DNA of 61,215 bases, taken from positions 1 to 61,215 of the forward strand of contig CAJVZR010000018.1 in assembly GCA_913019965.1 (NCBI GenBank), in the 5' to 3' direction. The translations under genes were made by a program, and so were the position numbers. The notes under the pieces were generated by a model that worked only from the letters and a program-made list of their open reading frames with translations, had not been told where the DNA came from and did no database searches. Source of the DNA: an uncultured Oleispira sp. (lineage in GTDB: Bacteria; Pseudomonadota; Gammaproteobacteria; Pseudomonadales; Oceanobacteraceae). Shown piece after piece: positions 24,776 to 34,040 of the stretch (its first letter is position 1; each line of letters starts with the position of its first letter).

Positions 24776-26521
24776 ATGAATAAAATTTCAAAATTGGCAC
24801 AGTTAATCGTTTTAGTGCCGAGTGTATTAACGGGCTGTAGTTCATTGCTAGATAATGATGCTCAAGCAGATATGAAATCACTGAGTAGTAACGTTGTAAA
24901 TAATACGGTTAAGTTTGAACAAGCTGAATATACACTTGATAAGTTTGCTGCCAAGGTTGGCTACCCGCTTGAAGGCTTATGCTTTTATAAGCCTGCGGGG
25001 AAAAACCATGAACAACAGGTATTTTTATTAGATGAGTCGTCAATGGCGCATCAAATGCTGATACAGCAAGATAAAAATGATTTTAGCCTGCAAGAAATTC
25101 GTCAGTTTCCTCTGCCGCCGAAAGCAGAGTACTGTGTGGTTGATGATGCGCGTCAGCAATTTTTTGTGAGTGAAGAGAATGTTGGGGTTTGGGTGTACTC
25201 TGCTCGCGCTGAAAGTGAAGTGAGTCGTTCTGTAGTTGATCTGGTTAAGCCCTATGGTAACTTGATTGAAAACAGTGGCCCTTTGCAGATCGTAAATCAG
25301 CAATTATTCATTGCAGAAAAAGACAGCCATTTTATTCATCAGTATGTAATCGACATGGGTAGTACTGATTTACTGGCGAGTTTCCAGTTAGATACTGAAG
25401 TGAAACTGGATGGTCTAACAGTTAGTCATGATGCTGACCAGCTGGTATTAACCTATTTGGACGATCATAGTGAAAGCGCTTATCAAACTAAGCTGCAATC
25501 GAATGCACAGGTTGCGAAGGACAATAGTCCAAATCTTAGCTCTGATAATAAATACTATATTAAAGGCATTGCTGCCGATGGTGAAACTCAGCCGGTAAAA
25601 GATCGAGGGGATGCGGCGGATGATCCTGCTATTTGGTTGCACTCTGAGGTAGCTGAAAAAAGCTTGGTGATCGGCACGAATAAAAAACGCGGATTATTAG
25701 TGTATAACCTTGAAGGGAAGTTGATTCAGCAATTGGATGTCGGCCGTGTGAATAATGTTGATGTTCGCCAAGGCTTTACTCACAAAGGTTTGCCCGCAGA
25801 TATTGCCGCTGCGAGCCAGCGTGATAACCGCAGCATTGCTCTATTCTATATTTCGCCAGTTAATGGTGAAGTAGCTGCGATGAACGAAATCGTAACTGGT
25901 CTGGATGACGTTTATGGCTTGTGTATGTACCGTGGTTTAGAAAGTAAAGTGTATGTATTTATTAATGACCAAGATGGGCGTTATGAACAGTATGAAATTA
26001 ACGACAGTGCTTATGGTTGGAGCGGAAAGCGTGTACGTGAATTCAGTGTAGGTTCTCAACCAGAGGGCTGCGCTGGAGATGATAAGCATCAGCGTTTATT
26101 CGTCGGTGAAGAAAATGTCGCGCTATGGACATTAGGGGCTGAGCCTAATGCGAGCACAGCGATGGAAAAAATATCGAGCATCACGGATTATTTGCATATC
26201 GATATCGAAGGGATGGATTTATATCAAACAGAAACTGAAAATTATTTATTGGTTTCAAGCCAAGGAAATGACAGTTATGTATTGTTTCAAGCTCAAGCCC
26301 CTTATGATTATGTCGGTCGCTTCCGCATTGGCTTGAATGCTGAAAAGGGCATTGATGGCGCTTCAGAAACTGATGGTCTAACGGTATCGAGTGCTTATCT
26401 TGGTGAAAAATATCCTCAAGGTTTGGTGGTTGTGCAAGACGGACGTAATTTATTACCGCATGAGCCGCAAAACTTCAAATTGGTTTCTTGGCAGAAAATT
26501 GATCAGGAAATTATACAGTGA
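24776..26521 (+). CDS. Dual-domain beta-propeller 3-phytase lipoprotein
   Basis: Releases phosphate from phytate, Ca-dependent, 581 residues. The signal peptide ends in lipobox LTGC (Cys21), so it is lipid-anchored, probably in the outer membrane. The C-terminal domain (about 255-575) is a full beta-propeller phytase: DDPAIWLH (282-289), GTNKKRGLLVYNLEG and a late DGLTV. The N-terminal part (about 45-250) is a related but incomplete propeller; SEENVGVW (132-139) repeats GEENVALW (444-451), and both halves contain EG(L/C)C(F/A)-type and DGLTV blocks. Dual-domain phytases are known to gain substrate affinity from the incomplete domain. It overlaps the next start by 4 bases. Confidence 0.92.
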   Translation: MNKISKLAQLIVLVPSVLTGCSSLLDNDAQADMKSLSSNVVNNTVKFEQAEYTLDKFAAKVGYPLEGLCFYKPAGKNHEQQVFLLDESSMAHQMLIQQDKNDFSLQEIRQFPLPPKAEYCVVDDARQQFFVSEENVGVWVYSARAESEVSRSVVDLVKPYGNLIENSGPLQIVNQQLFIAEKDSHFIHQYVIDMGSTDLLASFQLDTEVKLDGLTVSHDADQLVLTYLDDHSESAYQTKLQSNAQVAKDNSPNLSSDNKYYIKGIAADGETQPVKDRGDAADDPAIWLHSEVAEKSLVIGTNKKRGLLVYNLEGKLIQQLDVGRVNNVDVRQGFTHKGLPADIAAASQRDNRSIALFYISPVNGEVAAMNEIVTGLDDVYGLCMYRGLESKVYVFINDQDGRYEQYEINDSAYGWSGKRVREFSVGSQPEGCAGDDKHQRLFVGEENVALWTLGAEPNASTAMEKISSITDYLHIDIEGMDLYQTETENYLLVSSQGNDSYVLFQAQAPYDYVGRFRIGLNAEKGIDGASETDGLTVSSAYLGEKYPQGLVVVQDGRNLLPHEPQNFKLVSWQKIDQEIIQ

Positions 26522-28116
26522 GTCTAGTTTTGACATTAAATCTTAAATCAATCTCACAGGTTAGTTTGGTCGCTTTTATAGCGGCCAACTTAACGGCTTG
26601 CTTTTCAGTAACGGATTCTTCCGTAGAGAAAAATTATGTTGCACAGCCTTTGGCTTATCAACAGTTATTACCCCGCCAGCAAGTGAGTAATCCTTGGTTT
26701 CAGCAGGGAGTGATGAGTTTGCAGAAAAAAATGCAAAACCCAGCATTGAGACATTCACTCAGTAAAGCACGCAATGTGATTTTATTTGTTGGAGATGGTA
26801 TGGGGGTGAGTACGGTTTCTGCTGCGCGTATTTTGCAAGGGCAAATTGCCGGTGGTGCCGGCGAAGAAAATTTATTAAGTTTCGAAAAATTTCCATTTTC
26901 AGGATTTTCTAAAACCTATAATGTGAATCAGCAAACTCCGGATTCCGCAGGCACAATGACGGCCATGATGGCGGGAATTAAAACCGACGCTGGGGTATTG
27001 TCAGTCGATGAGCACGGGAATCGTGGAGATTGTACTTCGGCTAAAAAACGAGGGGTGACCACGCTATTAGAGCTGGCAAAGCAAGCGGGAAAAGCAGCGG
27101 GCATTGTGACAACGGCGCGTATTACCCATGCAACACCTGCGGCCGCTTATGCAAAATCTCCTGAGCGTGATTGGGAAAATGATGGAGAATTAAGCCCAGA
27201 GGCAAAAGCGGCGGGCTGCATTGATATTGCTCAACAGTTGGTTGATTTTGATGGTGGGATTGATCTTGTTCTAGGGGGCGGGCGTAAGCACTTTTTGCCT
27301 CATCAGCAATTACTCAAGAATCAACAAGGTACACGCCTAGATGGTAAAAACCTAATCAAGCAATGGCAGGCAAGTTATCCGCAAGGTCAGTATCTTGATT
27401 CTAAACAAGGCTTATTAGCGCTAAAGAAGACTGAAAATACTCCGGTCTTGGGCTTGTTTAATGATTCTCATATGAGCTACGGTGCGCAAAAAAGTGATGA
27501 ACCTAGCTTGGTTGAAATGACCGATGTGGCGGTGACAAGATTGAAAAATGATACTGATGGATTTTTCTTAATCGTTGAAGCGGGACGTATCGATCACGGT
27601 CACCATGGGGGTAATGCTTATAATGCTTTGCATGAAACGATTAATTTGTCAGATGCGGTCGCGTCGACGTTAGCCCAGGTTGATTTGTCTGAGACTCTGG
27701 TTGTCGTGACCGCAGATCATAGTCATGTGATGACGTTTGGTGGTTACCCTAAGCGCGGTAATCCGATCTTAGGCAAGGTGATCGCCAGTGGTGAGGATTC
27801 TCCTAAGCTAGCGGGTGATGGCTTACCCTATACGACACTCTCGTATATGAACGGTCGTGGCATGCATGATTTAGGTATGGAAGGAAATGCGGATGCGGTT
27901 AAAAAACGTGAAATCAATGTAGGGCGTAAAGATATTTCCGCGCTCAATACGCAATTACCTGGATATCATCAAGAAGCGCTGATTCCACGGCATTCTGAAA
28001 CTCATGGTGGGGAAGATGTGGGGATTTATGCCACTGGCCCAGGAGCGCAGTGGCTAACAGGGGTGAATGAGCAACAGATGATCTTTCATGTGATGGCTCA
28101 TTCCCTGTTGAACTAA
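26518..28116 (+). CDS. Alkaline phosphatase, lipoprotein
   Basis: Zn/Mg-dependent phosphomonoesterase of the PhoA family, 532 residues. Metal-site and catalytic motifs: VGDGMG (Asp93), TPDSAGTMTAMMAG with nucleophile Ser143, EAGRIDHGHHGGN, TADHSH and a late ETHGGEDV. The N-terminal hydrophobic segment ends in LTAC (Cys28), which reads as a lipobox, so it is probably anchored beside the phytase. The start is a GTG at 26518 overlapping the phytase stop codon (GTGA), meaning translational coupling. It would strip phosphate from lower inositol phosphates or other esters. Third gene of the Pho-box operon. Confidence 0.94.
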   Translation: MSLVLTLNLKSISQVSLVAFIAANLTACFSVTDSSVEKNYVAQPLAYQQLLPRQQVSNPWFQQGVMSLQKKMQNPALRHSLSKARNVILFVGDGMGVSTVSAARILQGQIAGGAGEENLLSFEKFPFSGFSKTYNVNQQTPDSAGTMTAMMAGIKTDAGVLSVDEHGNRGDCTSAKKRGVTTLLELAKQAGKAAGIVTTARITHATPAAAYAKSPERDWENDGELSPEAKAAGCIDIAQQLVDFDGGIDLVLGGGRKHFLPHQQLLKNQQGTRLDGKNLIKQWQASYPQGQYLDSKQGLLALKKTENTPVLGLFNDSHMSYGAQKSDEPSLVEMTDVAVTRLKNDTDGFFLIVEAGRIDHGHHGGNAYNALHETINLSDAVASTLAQVDLSETLVVVTADHSHVMTFGGYPKRGNPILGKVIASGEDSPKLAGDGLPYTTLSYMNGRGMHDLGMEGNADAVKKREINVGRKDISALNTQLPGYHQEALIPRHSETHGGEDVGIYATGPGAQWLTGVNEQQMIFHVMAHSLLN

Positions 28117-28124
28117 CGATATAG

Positions 28125-28165
28125 TTATATATCGCCTAGCGGTCTTTTTATATATCGCCTAGCGG
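28125..28165. repeat. Short direct duplication at a convergent gene end
   Basis: The 18-mer TTATATATCGCCTAGCGG occurs at 28125-28142 and again at 28148-28165, 23 bp apart. The second copy contains the stop codon of the minus-strand lipoprotein gene. It looks like a local duplication of the 3' end of that gene. Confidence 0.7.
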
Positions 28166-29109
28166 CTCTTGCGCATTATTTTTTCAACTTCAGTCGCTAA
28201 AGTTGCAGCTTGCTCATCGAATGGGCGGTGACGAATGTCGTCGTGTTTAAGGGCAACGGATACACGGTATAACCAGCGCTCTACCTTAAGGGCGATGGCT
28301 TCAGCGTTATCGCTATTCGCATCGTTCAATTCATTAGAAAAATCCGTGATGATATTTGAGTGATCTGCGGCGCGTTGTGCGTCGTGGGTCACTTGCATGA
28401 TCTGTTTCTTAGCGCGCGGTGTTTTACCAATCAGTGCTTGAGCTTTTAACAAGCTGCGTTGAGCAACGGCCCAGCTGCTTGGTGCGATGCTATCGCCGCC
28501 TTTGCCTTGAATATTGCTTAACTGATCTTTGATTGGTTGTAATTGAATGAATTCAATCGTTTCAACTTCGTTTGCATGCATGCGTACCAACAGCTCTTTT
28601 TGACCCAGCTGGGCTTCGGTGACCTTGCCGTCTTCAATGAGATCGATCAGCTCAACGATTGTCGCTGCAATCCCGGTGTAATTTTCTGGGTAGTACTTGT
28701 CAGCCTTAATCTCTAATAGCTTTGCTTTGTGCTTAAGGGATGGGCGTAGTGTGGTAATAACCAACTTTTTTGTTGCTAAGCCTGCTTCAATGGTCTTTTT
28801 AGAGGCCATGGCAATCGGTTTAACTTCACCATCAGGATCGCCCGAAATATGCATGTTACGGGCTTCTAGTAGCTTTTCTTGGGCAATTATTAGGTGGCGA
28901 GGTGCATAGAAAGATAGATCTTCAGTTTTTCCTAGTTCTATGTTCATCTGTGCGCGTTGAATACTCTTAGCGGCAGATTCATCGGCCATGGCAGCATCTT
29001 TTTGCGCATCCAGTTCGATGTATTCAAGGTTCACAACTTTAGTTGCACAACCCGTCATTAAACCAGCGGTTAGTAGGGCGGTTAGAGGTAGTAAGCGCAA
29101 GGTTTGCAT
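28159..29109 (-). CDS. Helical lipoprotein of unknown function
   Basis: A 316-residue protein with a type II signal peptide: lipobox MTGC, Cys21. The mature protein is almost entirely charged and helix-forming (many Ala, Lys, Glu and Gln; no Gly/Asp-rich strands), including APRHLIIAQEKLLEARN and SWAVAQRSLLKAQAL. These repeats of about 20-30 residues look like alpha-hairpins similar to periplasmic DUF4398-type lipoproteins. It has no known catalytic motif. It converges on the alkaline phosphatase gene but is not in that operon. A structural or envelope-adaptor role is only a guess. Confidence 0.82.
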   Translation of the reverse strand: MQTLRLLPLTALLTAGLMTGCATKVVNLEYIELDAQKDAAMADESAAKSIQRAQMNIELGKTEDLSFYAPRHLIIAQEKLLEARNMHISGDPDGEVKPIAMASKKTIEAGLATKKLVITTLRPSLKHKAKLLEIKADKYYPENYTGIAATIVELIDLIEDGKVTEAQLGQKELLVRMHANEVETIEFIQLQPIKDQLSNIQGKGGDSIAPSSWAVAQRSLLKAQALIGKTPRAKKQIMQVTHDAQRAADHSNIITDFSNELNDANSDNAEAIALKVERWLYRVSVALKHDDIRHRPFDEQAATLATEVEKIMRKSR

Positions 29110-29391
29110 GGACTGTCCTTAATAATTTTTTCTGAATAGTATCACTTTTCGCAAACAAGTGAACTTTTTGGCTATTCTTGACTAAATGAACATTGGCTAC
29201 GATATTTAAGAAAGGGAATGTCACTAATGACTTAATGACAGCTATTCTGTAAAGATTAGCCCTAAAGGTCGGTAGATTTTGAACGATAACAAGATAATAA
29301 GACCCAAAGCTTAGATTGAATTATCTTGCATGCGCTTTTTGGCCCTGCTAATAATAAGTTAGAAGAGAGCGATACTAGAGGAGTGAACGAC

Positions 29392-30009
29392 ATGAATGCC
29401 GTATTACAACCCTTGTTTTGGCGTTTAGCCAATGAACAGAACTCTGATTTAGACGTAGTTAGTGTTCTTATGCCTCGTGGCAAAGAAGCCGATAAAGTCG
29501 CGATAGAATATGCGATTGATGTTTCTTTCAAGCCATCTACTCACCACCAAAACCCCATTGATTTACGCTGGTCGGAAGAAGACAGTGAGCTTTTCATGAG
29601 CCTTTTACAGAAGGTGATGAATGTTAGCGATAAAGATATTGAGCTGGATATCGAAGATGGCATGGTACAGGGCTTAATTCATCTCGTTGCTACCGCTCGC
29701 TTTCATACTCCTTGGCCGGGGGATGAATTAGAAGGGGAAGACTTCATTACTTACCGCAAAGAAATTGAGGTCGGTGATTTGGTTTCTATCAATACAAAAT
29801 ATGGTTTTTACAGTGCAGTGATTGTGGCCTTGGATTCCATTGATGCAACGGTTGTCTTGTTGGATGACATTATTACCCTTGAATCTGCGGCTATGCCAGA
29901 AGAGGAGCAAGAGGTGATTATGCCAAGCCATAGCTTACTGATGTTGAATCGTGTTTGTGTATTACCGGCGGAGTTTGCTGAGGACGTTGATGCAAGCGTC
30001 TTGCATTAA
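29392..30009 (+). CDS. Hypothetical cytosolic protein
   Basis: A 205-residue acidic protein without signal or membrane segment. I do not recognise the family. The C-terminal part (about 130-195; EIEVGDLVSINTKYGFYSAVIVALDS, DATVVLLDDI) looks like a small beta-barrel. The start is placed at the ATG at 29392 because AGAGGAG lies 8 bases before it; the longer reading frame from 29326 has no ribosome site. It stands alone, with a strong terminator after it. Confidence 0.7.
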   Translation: MNAVLQPLFWRLANEQNSDLDVVSVLMPRGKEADKVAIEYAIDVSFKPSTHHQNPIDLRWSEEDSELFMSLLQKVMNVSDKDIELDIEDGMVQGLIHLVATARFHTPWPGDELEGEDFITYRKEIEVGDLVSINTKYGFYSAVIVALDSIDATVVLLDDIITLESAAMPEEEQEVIMPSHSLLMLNRVCVLPAEFAEDVDASVLH

Positions 30010-30043
30010 TATCTGAGTGGAATGGTTTTAGTTTTTAATCTAT

Positions 30044-30092
30044 CGATAGTAAGCAAAAGCAATTAATTACCTAAGCTTACTATCGGACTTTT
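30044..30092 (+). terminator. Rho-independent terminator
   Basis: CGATAGTAAGC (30044-30054) pairs perfectly with GCTTACTATCG (30075-30085) and is followed by GACTTTTT. It ends the 29392 gene just before the convergent helicase gene stop codon at 30096. Confidence 0.8.
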
Positions 30093-30095
30093 TAT

Positions 30096-31538
30096 CTAGC
30101 TGTCTTGCTTTGGCGAAGGCTTCTTTTTCTTAATCGGTGCAAAACCTTCGTTATCCATCAAGTTACTTGGCTTAGGACGACTTGGACGAGGTCCATTCGC
30201 TTTCTTAGCACTGACTTTCTTATTCGCTGGACCCGCGCCTTTCTTGCCTGGACGCTTATCGCGACCTGGACCGGCTTTTTTCTTCTTACTACCAGCGGCC
30301 TTACCAGAGGCTTTCAAGCGTTTAGGACCGCTGTATGCGCCTTTCAACTCTTTAATGACACGCGGTTCAAGGTCTTGCTTAAGGTAGCGTTCAATTGCCG
30401 CCTTAAGGTTCCATTCGGTATGGTCGATCAAAGAGATCGCGGTGCCGGTTTCACCAGCACGGCCAGTACGACCAATACGGTGAACATAGTCATCGCCTTT
30501 GCGCGCCATGTTGTAGTTAATAACTAGGTCGATGCCTTTGACATCTAAGCCACGAGAAGCAACGTCGGTTGCAACGAGCACGTTAATCTTGCCATCGCGG
30601 AATATCTGCATGGTAGCGTTACGCTGATCTTGGCTCAGTTCACCGTGCAATACCGCACAACGGCAGCTGTGCTGACGCAAGAACACATTTAAGCGCTCAG
30701 ATTCAATACGGGTATTGGTGAAAATAATGGCTTTTTCGAACTTATCATTGGATAGCAACCAGCTTAAAATGCGATCTTTATGAGCGTCATCGTCGGCTAG
30801 GATTGCTTGCTGACGAATATTGTCGTGCTTATCGCGTACCGTTGCGGTGGTGATTTCTACAGGTTCTTTTAAAACTTTGGCAGCAACGCGGGCGATGCCC
30901 TTGTGGTGCAAAGTCGCAGAGAACAATAACGTCTGGCGGCTAGCTTCGTTGCATTCTTCCGAGATGATTTCCATATCTTCAGCAAAGCCCATGTCGAGCA
31001 TGCGGTCGGCTTCATCTAGCACCAGCACTTCAAGATCTACTAAATCAGTCGAACGACGTTTAATGTGATCAACTAAGCGACCCGGCGTTGCAACGATGAA
31101 TTCAGGGTTCTTACGCAACATAGCGGCTTGGTATTTAAAGTCGTCGCCCCCAGTGAGCAAGCCAACAGACATGCCATTCATGTCTGTAAATTGTTGGGTT
31201 GCTTTATAAACTTGGCGTGCAAGTTCACGGGTTGGTACTAAAACTAATCCACGAGTACCTTGGATCTTAGATTTAGATTCTAAAAATTTCTGCATCATAG
31301 GCAGTAGATAGGCCAGTGTTTTACCACTGCCTGTTTCTGCACAAACCTGAAGATCTTTACCGTCTAACGCATGGGGAATCGAGGTTTTCTGCACGTCGGT
31401 TGGGATATTGAGCTTGAGTTTCTCAAGGGTTTTTCCAATACGGTCGTGAATGAAAAAGTCAGAGAAGGAAGTAATTTCAGCAGACAAGGGAAAGCCTCGG
31501 GTTGGAATCGGTAATGATTGATCAAAATCGTTGATCAC
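30096..31538 (-). CDS. DEAD-box ATP-dependent RNA helicase
   Basis: RNA helicase of 480 residues, RhlE/SrmB-like. Core motifs in order: Q motif region (FSDFFIHDRIGKTL), motif I AETGSGKT, Ia PTRELA, II DEAD (VLDEADRMLD), III SAT, then VATDVASRGLD and the motif VI HRIGRTGRAG. The last 75 residues are a Lys/Gly/Pro-rich basic tail that probably binds RNA. It may act in ribosome assembly or mRNA turnover. The start is uncertain: a GTG at 31538 lacks a ribosome site; a TTG at 31487 has AGG 7 bases upstream and would remove 17 residues. Confidence 0.93.
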   Translation of the reverse strand: MINDFDQSLPIPTRGFPLSAEITSFSDFFIHDRIGKTLEKLKLNIPTDVQKTSIPHALDGKDLQVCAETGSGKTLAYLLPMMQKFLESKSKIQGTRGLVLVPTRELARQVYKATQQFTDMNGMSVGLLTGGDDFKYQAAMLRKNPEFIVATPGRLVDHIKRRSTDLVDLEVLVLDEADRMLDMGFAEDMEIISEECNEASRQTLLFSATLHHKGIARVAAKVLKEPVEITTATVRDKHDNIRQQAILADDDAHKDRILSWLLSNDKFEKAIIFTNTRIESERLNVFLRQHSCRCAVLHGELSQDQRNATMQIFRDGKINVLVATDVASRGLDVKGIDLVINYNMARKGDDYVHRIGRTGRAGETGTAISLIDHTEWNLKAAIERYLKQDLEPRVIKELKGAYSGPKRLKASGKAAGSKKKKAGPGRDKRPGKKGAGPANKKVSAKKANGPRPSRPKPSNLMDNEGFAPIKKKKPSPKQDS

Positions 31539-31670
31539 AAGAATAGGTTACATTCTAACAGAATGGCTGATTTTTGCTGCTTCTTTCAAATGTTTCTATT
31601 TGATTTCAATATGATTAAATAAGCGGTCAATTTTTTGCTTATTTTTCAATGATTAGGGAGTCATAGTGCA

Positions 31671-32354
31671 ATGACCACGGCGCTCACACGATATGCATCT
31701 TTGCAGCATACAGATAATCATATCCATATTGAGTTTAGTCAGCCTCATTCGATATTGAGCTCTGCAGTTTTAAATGGTGGCTTGGTAGATGCACAGCATT
31801 TGTTAAATATGAAAGTCCCTAAGCAGAGTTCAGTTGATGAGTTACCAGCCTCAACCCTAACAAATTATTGCACTGCTGAAGGTTGGCAGGGTAAAGCCGT
31901 AGGCATGATGACTGCGGCATCGATGAAGTCATTTCGCATGGCCAAGGTTACTGAGCAAGGTATCGACATTATTGTTCTAGTGACCTCAGGTTTGTCGAAT
32001 GCGAGGCGCACTGGTGATTTGGCCGAATGTCGAAGCATGACAAGTGACCCTACAGACGTAGGCACCATCAATATTATCGTTTTAACCTCAGCGCAATTAA
32101 CCGCCTCGGCCAGTGTAGAGGCTATTCTTGTGATTACTGAAGCTAAGGCCGCAGCGCTGCAAGAAGCTAATATACTCAGCCCTATTTCAAATAAGATCGC
32201 GACGGGAACGGGAACCGACTCCGTTGCGGTGATCAGTGGGCAGGGCCCTGAAGTCGTCCACTATTGTGGTAAACATGTTCTATTTGGTGAACTTCTGGGG
32301 CGTTTAGTCATGGATACGGTTGCGTCTTCGATAGCCTGGGAACTAAAGCGCTAA
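31671..32354 (+). CDS. cbiZ: Adenosylcobinamide amidohydrolase
   Basis: Cytosolic cobamide-remodelling enzyme that cleaves adenosylcobinamide (or pseudo-B12) to adenosylcobyric acid, so that the nucleotide loop can be rebuilt. The blocks VTSGLSNARRTGD, GTINIIVLTSAQLT, ATGTGTDSVAVISG and YCGKHVLFGELLGR are the CbiZ core. 227 residues, normal for the stand-alone form. No other cobalamin gene and no cobalamin riboswitch is visible next to it. It would help supply the cofactor needed by the EutBC enzyme encoded 14 kb upstream. Its stop codon overlaps that of the convergent LysR gene by 4 bases. Confidence 0.9.
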   Translation: MTTALTRYASLQHTDNHIHIEFSQPHSILSSAVLNGGLVDAQHLLNMKVPKQSSVDELPASTLTNYCTAEGWQGKAVGMMTAASMKSFRMAKVTEQGIDIIVLVTSGLSNARRTGDLAECRSMTSDPTDVGTINIIVLTSAQLTASASVEAILVITEAKAAALQEANILSPISNKIATGTGTDSVAVISGQGPEVVHYCGKHVLFGELLGRLVMDTVASSIAWELKR

Positions 32355-33277
32355 TCTTTAGCGGCTTCTTTTAATAGCTTTGCCAATAATAAAGCGGCAG
32401 GGCCTGTATTGGCTTTGTCGGCAAAAATTAAGTTCATGTTTGAGGTCAAGCGGCCACTACCATCAATATCCAGCTCTTTCAGTTCACCTGCATCGATTGC
32501 AGGCTGAGCGAGATGACGGGCTAATACTCCAGAACCAAAGCCTAATTTAAGCAAGCCAAAAGCTTCGCGCATATTTGATACCGTCCAGCGCTGATCTGAG
32601 CCTAAAAAACCTCGGTTTTCACGGCGATAACTCCCTGAATCACGAATAACAATTTGGCGGTGTAATTTCATATCACTGTGATAAATAGCACGGCCGATAT
32701 GATGCAGCGGGTGGTCTGGATGGGCGACACGGACAAATTCCATCTGAATGATCGGCTCACCGACCATACCACTGGGGATCATGTGGTTGATGGCGATCTG
32801 AGCTTCGCCATTACGCAGCTTATCGTCTACTCCGGAAAGAACTTCAACATAAATTTCTAAGCGAGTTTGCGGGCACTGTTCGCCAAACTTTTTAAGTGCG
32901 GTATGCAAAATATGCTCGGGAAACATGTCATTGAGCACGAGGCCAATTTGAGGTTCCCAACCCTCAGAGAAATCAGCGGCGACTTTTTCAGCGGCACTGG
33001 CGGCATGAATCAGGTCTTTTGCTCGCTGCAGCATTAGCTGGCCGGCATCGGTAAGCTCAGCTTTACGCCCCTTATGTTCAAAGACATTGACCCCTAAGCC
33101 TTGCTGCATCTTTTGCATCGCGTAGCTGATGCTGCTTTGGCTTTTTAGCAATTTATCGGCGGCGGCTTGGAAGCTTCCTTCTTCTACCACCGTGATAAAC
33201 ATAGACCATTGCTCAAGAGAGACCTTAGGAACGGAGGTTTTGGCCGCTTGAATGGGAGTAATACTGGCTGTGGACAT
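32351..33277 (-). CDS. LysR-family transcriptional regulator
   Basis: A 308-residue regulator with an N-terminal winged HTH (about 20-80; FITVVEEGSFQAAADKLLKSQSSISYAMQKMQ) and a C-terminal periplasmic-binding-like effector domain. It is divergent from azoR with 136 bp between, and a dyad in that gap is a likely binding site, so azoR control is the simplest reading. Effector unknown, possibly quinones or other azoreductase substrates. Confidence 0.92.
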   Translation of the reverse strand: MSTASITPIQAAKTSVPKVSLEQWSMFITVVEEGSFQAAADKLLKSQSSISYAMQKMQQGLGVNVFEHKGRKAELTDAGQLMLQRAKDLIHAASAAEKVAADFSEGWEPQIGLVLNDMFPEHILHTALKKFGEQCPQTRLEIYVEVLSGVDDKLRNGEAQIAINHMIPSGMVGEPIIQMEFVRVAHPDHPLHHIGRAIYHSDMKLHRQIVIRDSGSYRRENRGFLGSDQRWTVSNMREAFGLLKLGFGSGVLARHLAQPAIDAGELKELDIDGSGRLTSNMNLIFADKANTGPAALLLAKLLKEAAKD

Positions 33278-33323
33278 AGCAACCTTCTTTTCTAGGTAAT
33301 TAACAACTCATCTAAAAAGTCGA

Positions 33324-33357
33324 TTGATTAGATCGGGTTTTGCCGGTACCTAATCAA
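33324..33357. promoter_or_regulatory. Dyad in the LysR-azoR intergenic region
   Basis: TTGATTAG (33324-33331) and CTAATCAA (33350-33357) are perfect 8-bp inverted arms 18 bases apart. The position, 57-90 bp before azoR, suits a LysR activator site. TATAGATATA just downstream may include the -10. Confidence 0.5.
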
Positions 33358-33413
33358 ATTTATAGATATATACTACTTCCATCAACTCGAAACAACAACG
33401 AGAGAAACAAATT

Positions 33414-34001
33414 ATGAAAATAGTACATATTGATTCCAGCATCGCCGGTCGAGAAGCTACTTCATCCGTATTAGCTAAGGCAGTCGTTGATCAGCTAGTA
33501 AGCGGCCAGCAAGCTCAGGTTCACTACCGTGACCTTAACCAAGAAGGTTTAGGCCATTTAACCGATGAAGTCTTTTCTGGTTTTCAGTTAGACGCTAATC
33601 AACGAAATGAAGCGCAACAAGCTGCGGCTAAGCGTTCTGAATCTTATATCGCTGAATTGAAAGATGCCGATGCCTTAGTATTAGCAGTGCCTATGTATAA
33701 CTTCAGCACACCGTCTACTGTCAAAGCTTGGATCGATCATGTTGCCCGTGCAGGAGTAAGTTTTACTTATGGCGAAAATGGCCCAGTGGGTTTACTGAAT
33801 GTGAAAAAAGCGTACGTGGTTTCAACCCGTGGTGGCCAGTATGCGGGTAGTGCATTTGATCATCAGTCTCCTTGGATCGAACAAGTTTTGAAATTTGTTG
33901 GGGTGCAGGAGGTTGAGTTTATTTATGCCGAAGGCATGGCGGGTGGTAATGCAGAGCAAGCGGTTCAAGCTGCCAATCAACAAATTGCTGAACTAGCTTA
34001 A
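33414..34001 (+). CDS. azoR: FMN-dependent NADH-azoreductase / quinone reductase
   Basis: A 195-residue flavodoxin-fold reductase of the AzoR family, which reduces quinones and azo compounds by two electrons. It begins MKIVHIDSSIAGREATSS, the FMN phosphate loop; PMYNFSTPSTVKAWIDHVARAGVSFTYG (about 94-121) and STRGGQY are characteristic. The ribosome site is GAGAGAAA. It is adjacent to a divergent LysR regulator and 39 bp before a small ORF on the same strand. It probably defends against quinone or electrophile stress. Confidence 0.93.
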   Translation: MKIVHIDSSIAGREATSSVLAKAVVDQLVSGQQAQVHYRDLNQEGLGHLTDEVFSGFQLDANQRNEAQQAAAKRSESYIAELKDADALVLAVPMYNFSTPSTVKAWIDHVARAGVSFTYGENGPVGLLNVKKAYVVSTRGGQYAGSAFDHQSPWIEQVLKFVGVQEVEFIYAEGMAGGNAEQAVQAANQQIAELA

Positions 34002-34040
34002 GTTAATATATTTTAGATTATTAGACCTTGGAGAAAAGTC

